DNA of 64,000 nucleotides from Photobacterium malacitanum. Lineage in GTDB: Bacteria > Pseudomonadota > Gammaproteobacteria > Enterobacterales > Vibrionaceae. Below, piece by piece: positions 17,342-25,991 of the stretch. The notes beneath the pieces are model-generated. The model was not told where the DNA came from. It worked only from the letters and a program-made list of their open reading frames with translations, and ran no database searches. Both the position numbers and the translations under genes were made by a program. The first letter of the stretch is position 1. Each line of letters begins with the position of its first letter. The stretch is from contig NZ_FYAK01000001.1 in NCBI RefSeq assembly GCF_900185615.1, forward strand, positions 343,701-407,700, given 5' to 3'.

Positions 17342-17999
17342 AACCCGCCCCTCGAACAGTATGAATTAAACTGGTCTCTCCTTCAGATTCTAATTTTTTA
17401 CGCAAATTGGCAATATGAACATCAATCACGTTGGTTTTTGGATCAAAATGATAACTCCAAACGGATTCAAACAAACTCATTCGAGAAACAACACTTTCAA
17501 CATGTTCCATTAAATATTGCAGTAATAAAAACTCCTTCTGCTGTAAATTAATCAATCGAGACCCACGCCATACACGGTGCGATTTTATGTCTAACCTTAA
17601 ATCATCATAGCTGTACTCAGAAGAGACAGTCGCTACGGTTTGATTGCGTTTAACCAAAATATTTGCACGTGCAACGAGCTCTGCTAGCGCAAATGGTTTG
17701 GTTAAATAATCATCACTACCAGCAGTAAGCCCTGTTACACGATCTTCAACACTGTCCATTGCACTTAATATTAATACTGGTGTTTGGTTTTCAGTAACTC
17801 GCAATGCCGTGAGAACTTTTAATCCATCAAGTTGTGGAAGCATGCGATCTAACACAATTAATTGATACTCATTGTTGGTTGCCATCATTAATCCTTGATG
17901 ACCATCTTCAGCTTCATCAACCACAAACCCATGCTCTCGTAATCCTCGAGCAACAAACTCACGTGTTGTTAGATCATCTTCAATTACTAATATTTTCAT
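17322..17999 (-). CDS. OmpR-family response regulator
   Basis: 225 residues. Receiver domain (1-120) with acidic pocket EDD near 7-9, phosphoacceptor Asp in IVLDRMLPQ (about residue 51) and Lys in TKPF (about 101). The C-terminal winged helix (about 130-222) has LQQKEFLLLQYLM and the recognition region VIDVHIANLRKKL. It is the first gene of a two-gene operon with the overlapping kinase. Target genes are not evident in the window. Similar in form to CusR/QseB regulators; I give no symbol. Confidence 0.93.
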   Translation of the reverse strand: MKILVIEDDLTTREFVARGLREHGFVVDEAEDGHQGLMMATNNEYQLIVLDRMLPQLDGLKVLTALRVTENQTPVLILSAMDSVEDRVTGLTAGSDDYLTKPFALAELVARANILVKRNQTVATVSSEYSYDDLRLDIKSHRVWRGSRLINLQQKEFLLLQYLMEHVESVVSRMSLFESVWSYHFDPKTNVIDVHIANLRKKLESEGETSLIHTVRGAGYVLRRA

Positions 18000-18075
18000 T
18001 TAATGCTTATCGCTCATTGGCCCGATATTACGTATTTAGATGATTATACACAGTCCATCGACGGTTTTTTAGATA

Positions 18076-18107
18076 TAAAAAAACGGCCTACCAAAGGTAG
18101 ACCGTTT
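18076..18107 (-). terminator. Terminator of the PTS permease gene
   Basis: AAACGGCCTACC pairs with GGTAGACCGTTT (one mismatch) around a three-base loop. On the minus strand a T-run follows. It lies about 60 bases past the permease stop. Confidence 0.88.
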
Positions 18108-18168
18108 AACGCGACCATAGGGGGAATTATGGAATCGCGAATACTGTATTTTGCTTAAACAATGATGC

Positions 18169-19551
18169 TTACATCGCTTTCATTTGGTTAGCAATAATTT
18201 CAGCTTGTGGACCAATAATAACTTGAAGGTTATTTGAACCTACGTTTACTACACCCTTCGCACCTAGTTGCTTTAGCTTAGCATCATTGATGATTGAACG
18301 GTCAACAATACCTAGGCGAAGACGTGTAATACAAGCAGAGATATCAGTTAGATTATCTTTACCACCTAGTGCTTCCAGGTATTGTAGAGCTAAATCGACT
18401 TTGCTATCTGAGTCTGGGTTTGAATCTTCTTCTGGTGCATCTTCACGGCCTGGTGTTTTAAGATTAAACATCTTAATAGCACCAACAAAGATCACGAAGT
18501 AAATAGCACCAACCACTAGACCCATTGGAATAATTTCCCATGAGTTATGCGCTGCTGGCGCATTGTAGTTTAGGACGTAGTCAATTAAGCCAGAAGAGAA
18601 GCTAAATGCCATGTGAATGTTAAGCATTGACGCAACAACAATACTAACACCCATTAGAATAGCATGTACTACATACAAACCAGGTGCTAGGAACATGAAC
18701 ATGAATTCAATTGGTTCAGTAATACCAGTTAAGAATGCAGTTAATGCCACACTCAATAACATACCACCAACAACTTTCTTATTCTCTTTCTTAGCCGTTA
18801 CATAGAATGCTAATGCTGCACTTGGAAGACCAAACATTACTACAGGGAAGAAACCACTTAGAATACGTCCAGCTGATGGGTCACCAGCAAAGAAACGTGA
18901 GATCTCACCCGTCACAATCTGACCAGTCGCAGGATCGGTGTAGTTACCAAATACAAACCAAACCATACTGTTTAGAATGTGATGTAGACCAAGTGGAATC
19001 AATAGACGGTTAGCAACACCGTATACAAACTCACCAGGAACACCACTAGTAAGAATCCACTTACCTAAATGGTTGATAGCATCTTGTACAGGCGGCCATA
19101 CAAGGCTAAATGCAAAAGCAAGCACCAATGCAACTAAACCTGTGATGATAGGAACAAAACGCTTACCGCCAAAGAAGCCTAGGAACTCTGGTAATTTAAT
19201 TGCGTTGAAACGGTTATATAAAAGACCCGCACACACACCAATAATAATACCACCCGCAACGCCAGGATCGACATCAGCATTAAGGGTTTTCATTGCAGCC
19301 ATCATAATGAAGTAACCAACCGCTGCTGCGATTGCTGCTGCTGCTGAATTATCTTTCGAGAAACCACCAGCAACACCCATTGCAAATAACAGTGCTAAGT
19401 TAGTAAAAACTGCCTGACCACCTGCTGCAATAAAAGGTATATTTAGTAGATCGGGTTGTCCAATACGCAATAGAATACCAGCAATAGGCAATACTGCGAT
19501 TGGAAACATTATCGCGTTTCCGAGCTTTTGGAAATGTCCAAGAATACTCAT
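18169..19551 (-). CDS. nagE: PTS permease IICB, N-acetylglucosamine/glucose type
   Basis: Phosphotransferase-system permease that imports and phosphorylates a sugar. The IIC domain (about 1-360) has ten or so membrane segments, the GITEPIEFMFMF active-site loop and LGLHHILNSMVW. The IIB domain (about 385-460) has phosphorylated Cys407 in ISACITRLRLG. There is no IIA domain (E. coli NagE is IICBA), so a separate Crr-type IIA must serve. Sequence is nearer NagE than PtsG, but substrate is not proven. Start: GGAG six bases before ATG 19551; the ATG at 19563 lies ahead of that site. A CRP-like site and a palindrome lie upstream. Confidence 0.82.
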   Translation of the reverse strand: MSILGHFQKLGNAIMFPIAVLPIAGILLRIGQPDLLNIPFIAAGGQAVFTNLALLFAMGVAGGFSKDNSAAAAIAAAVGYFIMMAAMKTLNADVDPGVAGGIIIGVCAGLLYNRFNAIKLPEFLGFFGGKRFVPIITGLVALVLAFAFSLVWPPVQDAINHLGKWILTSGVPGEFVYGVANRLLIPLGLHHILNSMVWFVFGNYTDPATGQIVTGEISRFFAGDPSAGRILSGFFPVVMFGLPSAALAFYVTAKKENKKVVGGMLLSVALTAFLTGITEPIEFMFMFLAPGLYVVHAILMGVSIVVASMLNIHMAFSFSSGLIDYVLNYNAPAAHNSWEIIPMGLVVGAIYFVIFVGAIKMFNLKTPGREDAPEEDSNPDSDSKVDLALQYLEALGGKDNLTDISACITRLRLGIVDRSIINDAKLKQLGAKGVVNVGSNNLQVIIGPQAEIIANQMKAM

Positions 19552-19648
19552 TCCCTTCTCCATATCATCACATCAAAAGTAATAAACAACATATGTCGTT
19601 TAAGCATGCATTAACCATACAGTAGTTAGCTAAACTTAGTTTAGGATA

Positions 19649-19670
19649 AACATTAAGTTTTCTTAATGTT
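19649..19670. repeat. Perfect palindrome upstream of the PTS gene
   Basis: AACATTAAG, four bases, CTTAATGTT: perfect 9-bp arms about 100 bases upstream of the permease start. Either an operator or a 5' leader hairpin. Confidence 0.5.
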
Positions 19671-19682
19671 GGCTCTATTTCA

Positions 19683-19698
19683 CGTGACAGCCTTCACA
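19683..19698. promoter_or_regulatory. CRP-like site upstream of the PTS gene
   Basis: CGTGA, six bases, TCACA: one mismatch from the TGTGA-N6-TCACA consensus. Lies about 135 bases before the permease start; CRP control of a PTS sugar permease would be expected. The rest of the 450-base gap up to pgpB is AT-rich with nothing else clear. Confidence 0.55.
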
Positions 19699-20004
19699 AT
19701 TTGAGAAAGTTCACTAGAATACCCCATAAATATTCACAAAGATCACATTTTATTAACCATATGTTTTGTTAATTATTCACTTATAATTTAATTTATTCAT
19801 GTTACTAAAATGAGAAAGATGAACCTTACCTGACAAATAAGCATACAATAAGTTATTCAACGATATTCTTAATGACATTCGGTATAATTTATGCGAAAAA
19901 AGACTCCAGTTTTAAACCATGAAAAAATGTCAATTTAATGACAGCTGACTAAAATTTTTGTGGCTTACTTAATAATTATATAAAGATAAGATTGAATTTT
20001 CTCC

Positions 20005-20727
20005 ATGATGAATTTTATATCCCAAAAGCTACCTAACTTTATTGCATTAGCACTATTTGCCATATTGCTTTTTATTGCTATTCATATAGTGCCAGTACCA
20101 GCCTTAACGACACCAGTCAGTAATGCTGCTGGTATATCATTTGCTTTATTAACAGATAGTGCTGGCAGTCCGTTCTTCCTTGTTACAGCAGCATTGCTTT
20201 GTCTTATACCTGTATTTTTAAAGCTACCTAAAAAAACTATCACTAAAGTATGGATTCAATTTGGTATTCTGCTTGTATTAAGTTTCGTAACAAAAACGGT
20301 ATTAAAACACGAGACTGCAATTCCTCGTCCTTACACTTATGAACTACAAGCCTTGCACCTTGTTGATTCACCAGCTGATTTCTATGCCTTAGATTCTGTT
20401 GCAAAAGATAAAGTAGTTAAACAAGCAGCAACATATATAAGTCCTTGGCGTTTACGTAGCTGGGAAGGCGAAACCAATTATTCATTCCCATCTGGTCATA
20501 CTATCTTTGCTGCTATCTGTGTGCTTTTCTGGGGTGGGTTCTTTATTCGTAGAGGTAATTATCTTGTTGCTGGTGGATTAATCATTTGGGCAACAGGAGT
20601 TGGTATTAGCCGTTTATGGCTAGGTATGCACTTCCCTTCTGATGTCATGGGCTCAATACTTTCAGCAGCTGTATTATATTTCTTTATCCCTGAATGGGAT
20701 GAACATGCTAAGAAAAAAAAGAAATAA
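20005..20727 (+). CDS. pgpB: PAP2 phosphatase, PgpB-like
   Basis: 240-residue membrane phosphatase with several TM segments and all three PAP2 motifs: K-x6-RP (KHETAIPRP, about 108-116), PSGH (FPSGHTIFA, about 164) and SR-x5-H (SRLWLGMHFPSD, about 207-218). Such enzymes dephosphorylate phosphatidylglycerophosphate, undecaprenyl diphosphate or similar lipids at the periplasmic face. The length and C1-C2 spacing match PgpB of Vibrionaceae. The C-terminus is a Lys run. Monocistronic with a terminator. Confidence 0.88.
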   Translation: MMNFISQKLPNFIALALFAILLFIAIHIVPVPALTTPVSNAAGISFALLTDSAGSPFFLVTAALLCLIPVFLKLPKKTITKVWIQFGILLVLSFVTKTVLKHETAIPRPYTYELQALHLVDSPADFYALDSVAKDKVVKQAATYISPWRLRSWEGETNYSFPSGHTIFAAICVLFWGGFFIRRGNYLVAGGLIIWATGVGISRLWLGMHFPSDVMGSILSAAVLYFFIPEWDEHAKKKKK

Positions 20728-20745
20728 TCTAACAACATAACAAAT

Positions 20746-20784
20746 TAAAAAGGCTCATCACAATCATGCGATGAGCCTTTTTTA
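20746..20784. terminator. Bidirectional terminator
   Basis: AAAAAGGCTCATC pairs with GATGAGCCTTTTTT. Shared by the convergent pgpB and the XRE regulator gene. Confidence 0.9.
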
Positions 20785-20821
20785 TAAGTTAATGTTTATA
20801 ACCTCAATCATGAGACTATCG

Positions 20822-21178
20822 TTAACTTGCTGTTGGAGTATGTTCGTATTCAACAACCAACTGGTTACCTTCGTAGGTAACTTTTTTAATCTCACCATCA
20901 AATATAAATGTATTTTTTACGACAGAGTGATTGAGTGTACCTTTCTGCACTGCTTCACGTAATGATGGAAGTATTAGCACCGGATCAATACTCAAAATAC
21001 TGCAAAACTCATTAACAAACTGATGTTGAATGACAGTATCACCTCGTAAAATGTCTGAAAACTCAAGTTGCGTTAACCCTAGCTTTTTAGCCATTTCAAT
21101 TTGAGTAATTCGCATTTTTGCTTTGTAGCTCATCCATGTATCGTGCAAAACTTGACGATCTTTTTCGGTATATGCCAT
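20822..21178 (-). CDS. Small XRE-family helix-turn-helix protein
   Basis: 118 residues. The N-terminal half is a Cro/CI-type helix-turn-helix (about 22-75: ITQIEMAKKLGLTQLEFSDILRG), followed by a short beta-rich tail (about 88-112). A conserved single-domain regulator in Vibrionaceae of unknown target. No partner gene is adjacent on its strand, so it probably acts alone. Ends against a shared terminator. Confidence 0.8.
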   Translation of the reverse strand: MAYTEKDRQVLHDTWMSYKAKMRITQIEMAKKLGLTQLEFSDILRGDTVIQHQFVNEFCSILSIDPVLILPSLREAVQKGTLNHSVVKNTFIFDGEIKKVTYEGNQLVVEYEHTPTAS

Positions 21179-21417
21179 TTTCTTTCCTAAACGCTTTCAC
21201 CGTATTGAATAAACCCATCGTTATTCATTCCATTGCGCAAGCGTAAATTTAAACGAATTGATTTTCTTCATCCATAAATTAGCTGTAAGAATATGTGTCA
21301 CATTATTCACACCATGAATACATAATGGTAATTTAATACTTTATTACAAGTTATTTATTGTTGAATTGCATATTGAACTTATAATGCTCACTCATTATTA
21401 GGATTGTAAGCATAAAA

Positions 21418-21777
21418 ATGATACGACATTGGTTATCTTTTATTGTGTATAGCTTGCTTATCGTAACTGTATTTACCAATACAGCGTATGCTAACACCAC
21501 AAAAATAATGCCAACTTCCATGTCGTCTTGCAGTATGGAACAGAGTACCTGCTGTGATAACGCTAATAATATTGCAACTCGCTCAATTATTATTACCGAT
21601 TCATCTCACTCTCATTGCAACGATGATTGTAATAGCGAATGCTCATCGCAGCACCAACCCGCACTACTGCCTAGTTTTAGTTTTCAATCGTATCGTCATC
21701 CAGAAAGTTTGCCTAATGTGCACTATCAACTTATCCGTTATTACCATGAGCCATTGCTAAAACCACCGATAGCATAA
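21418..21777 (+). CDS. Secreted Cys/His-rich protein, probable copper-related
   Basis: 119 residues with a signal peptide (MIRHWLSFIVYSLLIVTVFTNTAYA). The mature part is rich in Cys, His and Met (SSCSMEQSTCCDN, SHSHCNDDCNSECSSQH), suitable for binding soft metals. It sits 95 bases before a DUF411 (CopG-type) gene in the same direction, so a role in periplasmic copper handling is likely by association. The tail (about 80-119) is Pro/Tyr/His-rich. I recognise no named family. Confidence 0.65.
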   Translation: MIRHWLSFIVYSLLIVTVFTNTAYANTTKIMPTSMSSCSMEQSTCCDNANNIATRSIIITDSSHSHCNDDCNSECSSQHQPALLPSFSFQSYRHPESLPNVHYQLIRYYHEPLLKPPIA

Positions 21778-21872
21778 GTGTTATTCCAGCTTTCAACACT
21801 TAACTTTCACTATCGGCTTGGCACTCTTTAGCTTAATAACGTGCAAGCCTGTTATATTTTAGGAATGTCATC

Positions 21873-22322
21873 ATGATCATCAACCGTACGTTACTTGCCC
21901 TTACTGTTTTTATTTCAGCTACTGCAACAGCTGAAACTGCACCTATTATCAAAGGTACGAATTACTTATCGCCATATTGTGGTTGCTGTAAAGAATGGGT
22001 AACGCATATGAAAGATAATGGCTTTGAATTAGAAAATGTTTACCAAGAAAACTTAACACCAACAAAAATTAAGTTAGGTGTATTACCTCAATATGCGTCT
22101 TGTCATACAGCACAAATTGAAGGTTATACTTTTGAGGGGCATATTCCAGCTGCTGACATCAAGCGCTTTCTCGCTAAAAAGCCAACCCGTATGAAAGGCC
22201 TCGCAGTAGGTGGCATGCCAATGGGATCACCTGGTATGGAATATGGTGATCAGAAAGATAGCTACAGTGTGGTCGCTTTTGATGACAAAGGCCGTACTAT
22301 GGTATGGGCTCGACATAATTAA
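21873..22322 (+). CDS. DUF411 protein, CopG-type copper resistance
   Basis: 149-residue exported protein (signal peptide to about residue 20, ...ATATAE). DUF411 hallmarks: YLSPYCGCCKEWVTHM (about 32-47), LPQYASCHTAQIEGY (about 71-85) and GLAVGGMPMGSPGME (about 110-125). Family members occur in copper and metal resistance clusters; cysteines and methionines probably bind Cu(I). Likely co-expressed with the Cys/His-rich gene upstream. A terminator follows. Confidence 0.88.
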   Translation: MIINRTLLALTVFISATATAETAPIIKGTNYLSPYCGCCKEWVTHMKDNGFELENVYQENLTPTKIKLGVLPQYASCHTAQIEGYTFEGHIPAADIKRFLAKKPTRMKGLAVGGMPMGSPGMEYGDQKDSYSVVAFDDKGRTMVWARHN

Positions 22323-22358
22323 TCGTCCTCACCCTGTTTGTTAATTAAACAAAAATAC

Positions 22359-22415
22359 GCCCGTTGTTATCGTTGCTCATCACAAGCTAACTGACCAACG
22401 GGCTTATTTATTTTG
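22359..22415. terminator. Terminator after DUF411 gene
   Basis: GCCCGTTG (22359-22366) pairs with CAACGGGC (22396-22403), followed by TTATTTATTTT. The loop is long (29 bases) and may hold another helix. Confidence 0.7.
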
Positions 22416-22420
22416 TTGTT

Positions 22421-23380
22421 TTACAGGAATAATGCTCGATTAGGATCATCATTTTGAGCCCATAACGGTTCTAATTCACGTTTTTCAAAGTAAATTTGTA
22501 AGCCATTAAAATAAGTAAAAGCAGTAAGCTCTGACTCTTTACTGAAATGTTCAAAAAACCGTTCTTCGTACTCTGCTAATTCCGCTAATGTTTGAATACC
22601 ACGACTTAACGCCCAATGAATAGCATGTGGTGAAATCATAGTGCGATATAGCATTAACTCTTTAATATCAGCTAACGCAATATCACGTTGAGTGGTTGTT
22701 CTATGCTGAGATGCTAACGCGTTTGTTTGTTCTTCTGCTAATAATGCCCGTAAACTTGCTAGACTTGATTCTCGCTCTGCTGGCGAATAACCATAAGTCG
22801 TTTTACAAAAACGTAAGGCATAAGTCATTTTTTCACGCCCCACCAGCTCAATCACTTGCTCAAGATATGGCTGTGGAATGGCATATAAGGCTGCTAATTG
22901 AGTCACGGCATGATTTAAACTGGTGTAAATAATACCGTCATATTCAAACTGAAATGTTGTTGTGACATCGTAACAAGGTAGTCCATCAATATAAATCGGC
23001 CAACCAGTGTAGTTCACTCGTTCTTTAGCGATCTCAAACATCTTCCAACCGCTAATACGAAACCCTTCTAACGCTTTACCATCCATTTCAGACGATTCAA
23101 GCTCTTCCTTGGTCCAATTAACACCAATCTGTAGATGCTTATGATATTTTTTATGCAGCTGTTGTTTCACTTTGTCGCGCAGTAAATCTAAACTACTCAC
23201 CTTTATCGCATTGGCAAAGCTAAAGCACTCTTGGCAACACGGCAGCATAATCGGTAAAGTTTGGTGATCATAATTTGGAACAGCCATAAATGCATGACTG
23301 TCAAAATACGGCTCACCACAAAACCAACAGGTATGACGATAGTCAAAAGGCACATCAATATTATGGTATGAAGAAGTCAT
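22421..23380 (-). CDS. Conserved protein with N-terminal four-Cys zinc motif
   Basis: 319 residues, cytoplasmic. A CWFCGEP pair (about 18-21) and a CCQEC pair (about 48-52) suggest a zinc ribbon. An alpha-helical body follows with no recognised catalytic motif. I do not recognise a named family; it looks like a conserved Vibrionaceae hypothetical. It lies alone, 68 bases after the marR gene in the same direction, and could be read through from it. Confidence 0.65.
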   Translation of the reverse strand: MTSSYHNIDVPFDYRHTCWFCGEPYFDSHAFMAVPNYDHQTLPIMLPCCQECFSFANAIKVSSLDLLRDKVKQQLHKKYHKHLQIGVNWTKEELESSEMDGKALEGFRISGWKMFEIAKERVNYTGWPIYIDGLPCYDVTTTFQFEYDGIIYTSLNHAVTQLAALYAIPQPYLEQVIELVGREKMTYALRFCKTTYGYSPAERESSLASLRALLAEEQTNALASQHRTTTQRDIALADIKELMLYRTMISPHAIHWALSRGIQTLAELAEYEERFFEHFSKESELTAFTYFNGLQIYFEKRELEPLWAQNDDPNRALFL

Positions 23381-23448
23381 TTATCTGCTATTTGTGATTG
23401 AAATTACATTGCATATTATGCAAAGACTACCGTTCAACAACAAGTTGA

Positions 23449-23877
23449 TTATTGCTCACGAAGATTATGGGTCATTTGTTTTGCTAGTTGTTGAAATAGT
23501 GCAACCTCTTCAGTGCTGACATTGTGAGTTATTTTTTCCTGCAACAGCAAATCAATATCCGCTAATTTTTTTATAACAGCCATACCGCTATCGGTCACGC
23601 ACAAGTATGAACTACGCTTATCTACTGGGTTCGGTGCTTTAATGATGAATCCTTTATCTATTAACGTGCTAAGTAAACGTGTAATTTGTGCTTTATCCCG
23701 ATCTAATACTGTTGCTATGTCGATTGCTGTACACGGTGTGATGTTATTAATGATTTTAATCACACGTACATGCATTGGGGTAATATCAAGATTTAGCTGT
23801 TCAATCTGTTGATGTAACTGACGTTTTAACGCATGTACCAACTGAAATAAATTATCTAAGGGTGTGTTGTTGACCAT
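23449..23877 (-). CDS. MarR-family transcriptional regulator
   Basis: 142 residues with a MarR winged helix: core helix-turn-helix ITPCTAIDIATVLDRDKAQITRLLSTLIDKGFI (about 45-78) and wing PVDKRSSYLCVT (about 82-93). Good ribosome site (AGGAGC, seven bases before ATG). Divergent from a DUF3861 gene. Two copies of a 15-bp palindrome lie between the two genes and are almost certainly its operators, so it probably represses both itself and the neighbour. Ligand unknown; oxidants or phenolics are common for the family. Confidence 0.9.
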   Translation of the reverse strand: MVNNTPLDNLFQLVHALKRQLHQQIEQLNLDITPMHVRVIKIINNITPCTAIDIATVLDRDKAQITRLLSTLIDKGFIIKAPNPVDKRSSYLCVTDSGMAVIKKLADIDLLLQEKITHNVSTEEVALFQQLAKQMTHNLREQ

Positions 23878-23904
23878 AAGTAGCTCCTATGCTTTCTTTA
23901 GATG

Positions 23905-23948
23905 ATTGACATTATCAACCACATTGCTTTATAGTTGATATTATCAAC
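23905..23948. promoter_or_regulatory. Two MarR operators
   Basis: GTTGATATTATCAAC (23934-23948) is a perfect palindrome about a central T. ATTGACATTATCAAC (23905-23919) is the same word with two changes. Centres are 29 bases apart, about three helix turns, between divergent starts. Confidence 0.8.
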
Positions 23949-23982
23949 CATATTGATATTTACTTCAAATAGGATCTTATTT

Positions 23983-24297
23983 ATGTCTAATAAAAATACT
24001 CACGAAAATAGTTACCGCATTACTGTTGAAGAGTTACAACCTAAAAGTGCGATTCCAAAAACAATTCAATTTGAATTTCAAGATAGAGAAAACTTGTTTA
24101 ATATTATTGATAATTTAAAACAAAATAGCGGTTTGGAGGAAACTCAAGCAACAAGAATAGGCATTTCATTACGGCTATTAGGTCCAATATTAATGGCAAA
24201 CCGTAAGCATTCTCTCTTTATTGATTTTATGCCTCACTTCAAAAATTTTATGTTATTACTCAAAAATACAGTAAAAAAATCACTTACAAATAAATAG
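23983..24297 (+). CDS. DUF3861 protein
   Basis: 104 residues beginning MSNKNTHENSYRITVEEL. The YRIT-x-E start, the QFEFQDRENLFNIID strand-helix (about 33-47) and the MANRKHSLFIDFMPHFKNFM block match DUF3861. Function unknown; small and soluble. ATG 23983 has AGGAT eight bases ahead; a longer in-frame start at 23935 would lie inside the operator and is rejected. Divergent from and probably controlled by the MarR regulator. Confidence 0.82.
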   Translation: MSNKNTHENSYRITVEELQPKSAIPKTIQFEFQDRENLFNIIDNLKQNSGLEETQATRIGISLRLLGPILMANRKHSLFIDFMPHFKNFMLLLKNTVKKSLTNK

Positions 24298-24457
24298 CGT
24301 CATTCGATTAAGTATTCGTTTATAAGACTAACCGGCACATAGCATCAATATCGTGCAATAATAATGTTATATTTGTCTAACTACTGGTTTTATTTTCTTG
24401 CCAGTTTCACTGTTTTACTTACACTCGCGCGACATTTATTTTGTTCGTGAACTTTAC

Positions 24458-24823
24458 ATGAAAAACATTCTGGTTAGCTCTATGTTAGCCTCAACATTAC
24501 TACTAAGCGGCTGTGTGACTTTTCCTACGCCAGAGTCTAATCAAGTTGATGTAATTTGGGATGATGTTAAGGCAATAGAGAATTGTCAACGCTTAGGAAT
24601 AGTCTATGGCTCTGAAGGTCATTTTTATGATTACTGGTTCCATGCTGATAAAGATATGGTTTGGGGGACATTAAATCAAATGCGTAGTAAGGCTGCTGAA
24701 TTAGGTGGTGATACAATCTACCTCTACCAGTCACTTGATTTCTCAAGCTCAGTCACCATGTTTGCTAATGCGTATTTATGTAACAGTGCACCAGCAAAAC
24801 CAGTCGTTAACAAACTGCAATAA
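24458..24823 (+). CDS. DUF4156 lipoprotein
   Basis: 121 residues with a lipoprotein signal (MKNILVSSMLASTLLLSGC; lipobox LLSGC, lipidated Cys19). The mature part carries the DUF4156 pattern: V(K)AIENCQRLGIVYGSEG and a MRSKAAELGGDTIYL segment near 75-90. Residue +2 after Cys is Val, so outer-membrane sorting is expected. Function unknown. Start chosen at ATG 24458 because the signal begins there; upstream in-frame codons from 24398 would ruin it. Confidence 0.85.
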   Translation: MKNILVSSMLASTLLLSGCVTFPTPESNQVDVIWDDVKAIENCQRLGIVYGSEGHFYDYWFHADKDMVWGTLNQMRSKAAELGGDTIYLYQSLDFSSSVTMFANAYLCNSAPAKPVVNKLQ

Positions 24824-24833
24824 AATAGACCTA

Positions 24834-24870
24834 AGAACAGCCATTTATATTAATGGCTGTTCTAGATTAA
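24834..24870. terminator. Bidirectional terminator
   Basis: AGAACAGCCATT pairs with AATGGCTGTTCT. Sits between the convergent lipoprotein gene and yghU. The T-tracts are weak. Confidence 0.7.
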
Positions 24871-25728
24871 TTATAACTTGTTTGACAATACATCTGTGAT
24901 ATCTTGAGCGGTATGTCGTTCAGACAATTGTTCCCACGCCTCCCCCCAGGTTCGATTAACAATTCGCCCTCTTTGTACCGCGGGTCGATTAAGTATCATT
25001 GTTGCCCAGCGTTGAATATGAACGTAGCTTGCCACATCAAGAAACTCACCTGCATTATATAAAGATCCTAATACAAGATTGCCATACCACGGCCAGATAG
25101 CGATATCAGCAATACTGTATTCATTACCTGCGATATATTGATTATTTGCTAATTGTTTATCAAGTACATCTAACTGGCGTTTTATTTCCATCGTAAAACG
25201 ATTAATCGGGTATTCAAATTTTTCTGGTGCATAGGCGTAAAAATGCCCAAAACCACCACCGAGATAAGGTGCAGAACCTTGTAGCCAAAATAGCCAATTC
25301 ATCACTTGAACACGACCATTACCCGATTTAGGTAAAAACAAATCAAATTTTTCAGCCAAATAAACCAGAATCGAACCGGATTCAAATACATTAATGGCTG
25401 GAGTTTCGGAATGATCAACTAAAGCAGGAATTTTAGAGTTAGGGTTAATATCAACAAAACCAGAAGAAAATTGGTCTCCTTCAGAAATATTAATTAAATG
25501 AGCATCATAATCGGCATCATTTTTTCCGGCTGCTAGCAACTCTTCAAGCATGATCGTGATTTTTTGTCCATTGGGTGTCCCCATAGAATAAAGCTGTAAC
25601 GGATGCTTACCGATCGGTAGCTCTTTATCATGTGTCGCACCTGACACTGGACGATTAATCTGTGCCCATTGACCACCATTGTTACTATCAAACTTCCATT
25701 GTTGTGGCGGAATATATTGATTTGTCAT
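24871..25728 (-). CDS. yghU: Glutathione S-transferase, YghU/Nu class
   Basis: 285 residues. The N-terminal extension (NNGGQWAQINRPVSGAT) and the LPIGKHPLQLYSMGTPNGQKITIMLEE start of the thioredoxin fold are those of YghU. The helical domain (about 150-270) ends with RPAVQRGRIVNR. Nu-class enzymes bind two glutathiones and reduce organic peroxides or disulfides. The active site uses Thr in MGTPNG (about 49-54) rather than Cys. Cytoplasmic, monocistronic. Confidence 0.93.
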   Translation of the reverse strand: MTNQYIPPQQWKFDSNNGGQWAQINRPVSGATHDKELPIGKHPLQLYSMGTPNGQKITIMLEELLAAGKNDADYDAHLINISEGDQFSSGFVDINPNSKIPALVDHSETPAINVFESGSILVYLAEKFDLFLPKSGNGRVQVMNWLFWLQGSAPYLGGGFGHFYAYAPEKFEYPINRFTMEIKRQLDVLDKQLANNQYIAGNEYSIADIAIWPWYGNLVLGSLYNAGEFLDVASYVHIQRWATMILNRPAVQRGRIVNRTWGEAWEQLSERHTAQDITDVLSNKL

Positions 25729-25991
25729 GTTAACTCCTAACTTTACAATAACTTAAAAAGCTTAAATAATATCCTTTTCATCTGGTAACTATTCTTAACA
25801 TTGATAATTCAACTTGTCCAATATTCTGTATACCGAATAATTAGATGATATTTTTCAAACTACAACAGTACAAAAGATCAATCTCCTATCGCAATTAATA
25901 TCAATTCTCACAGTTATCACAATTCGATGCTTGTAGTATGTGGTCATAAAGCGGTAAAATATGTGCCCTCTTTTAGTCATGAGTATGTTTA

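Noticed and set aside
20771..20962. 63-codon frame opposite the XRE gene
   Set aside because: Antisense shadow of a well-supported helix-turn-helix gene and of the shared terminator.
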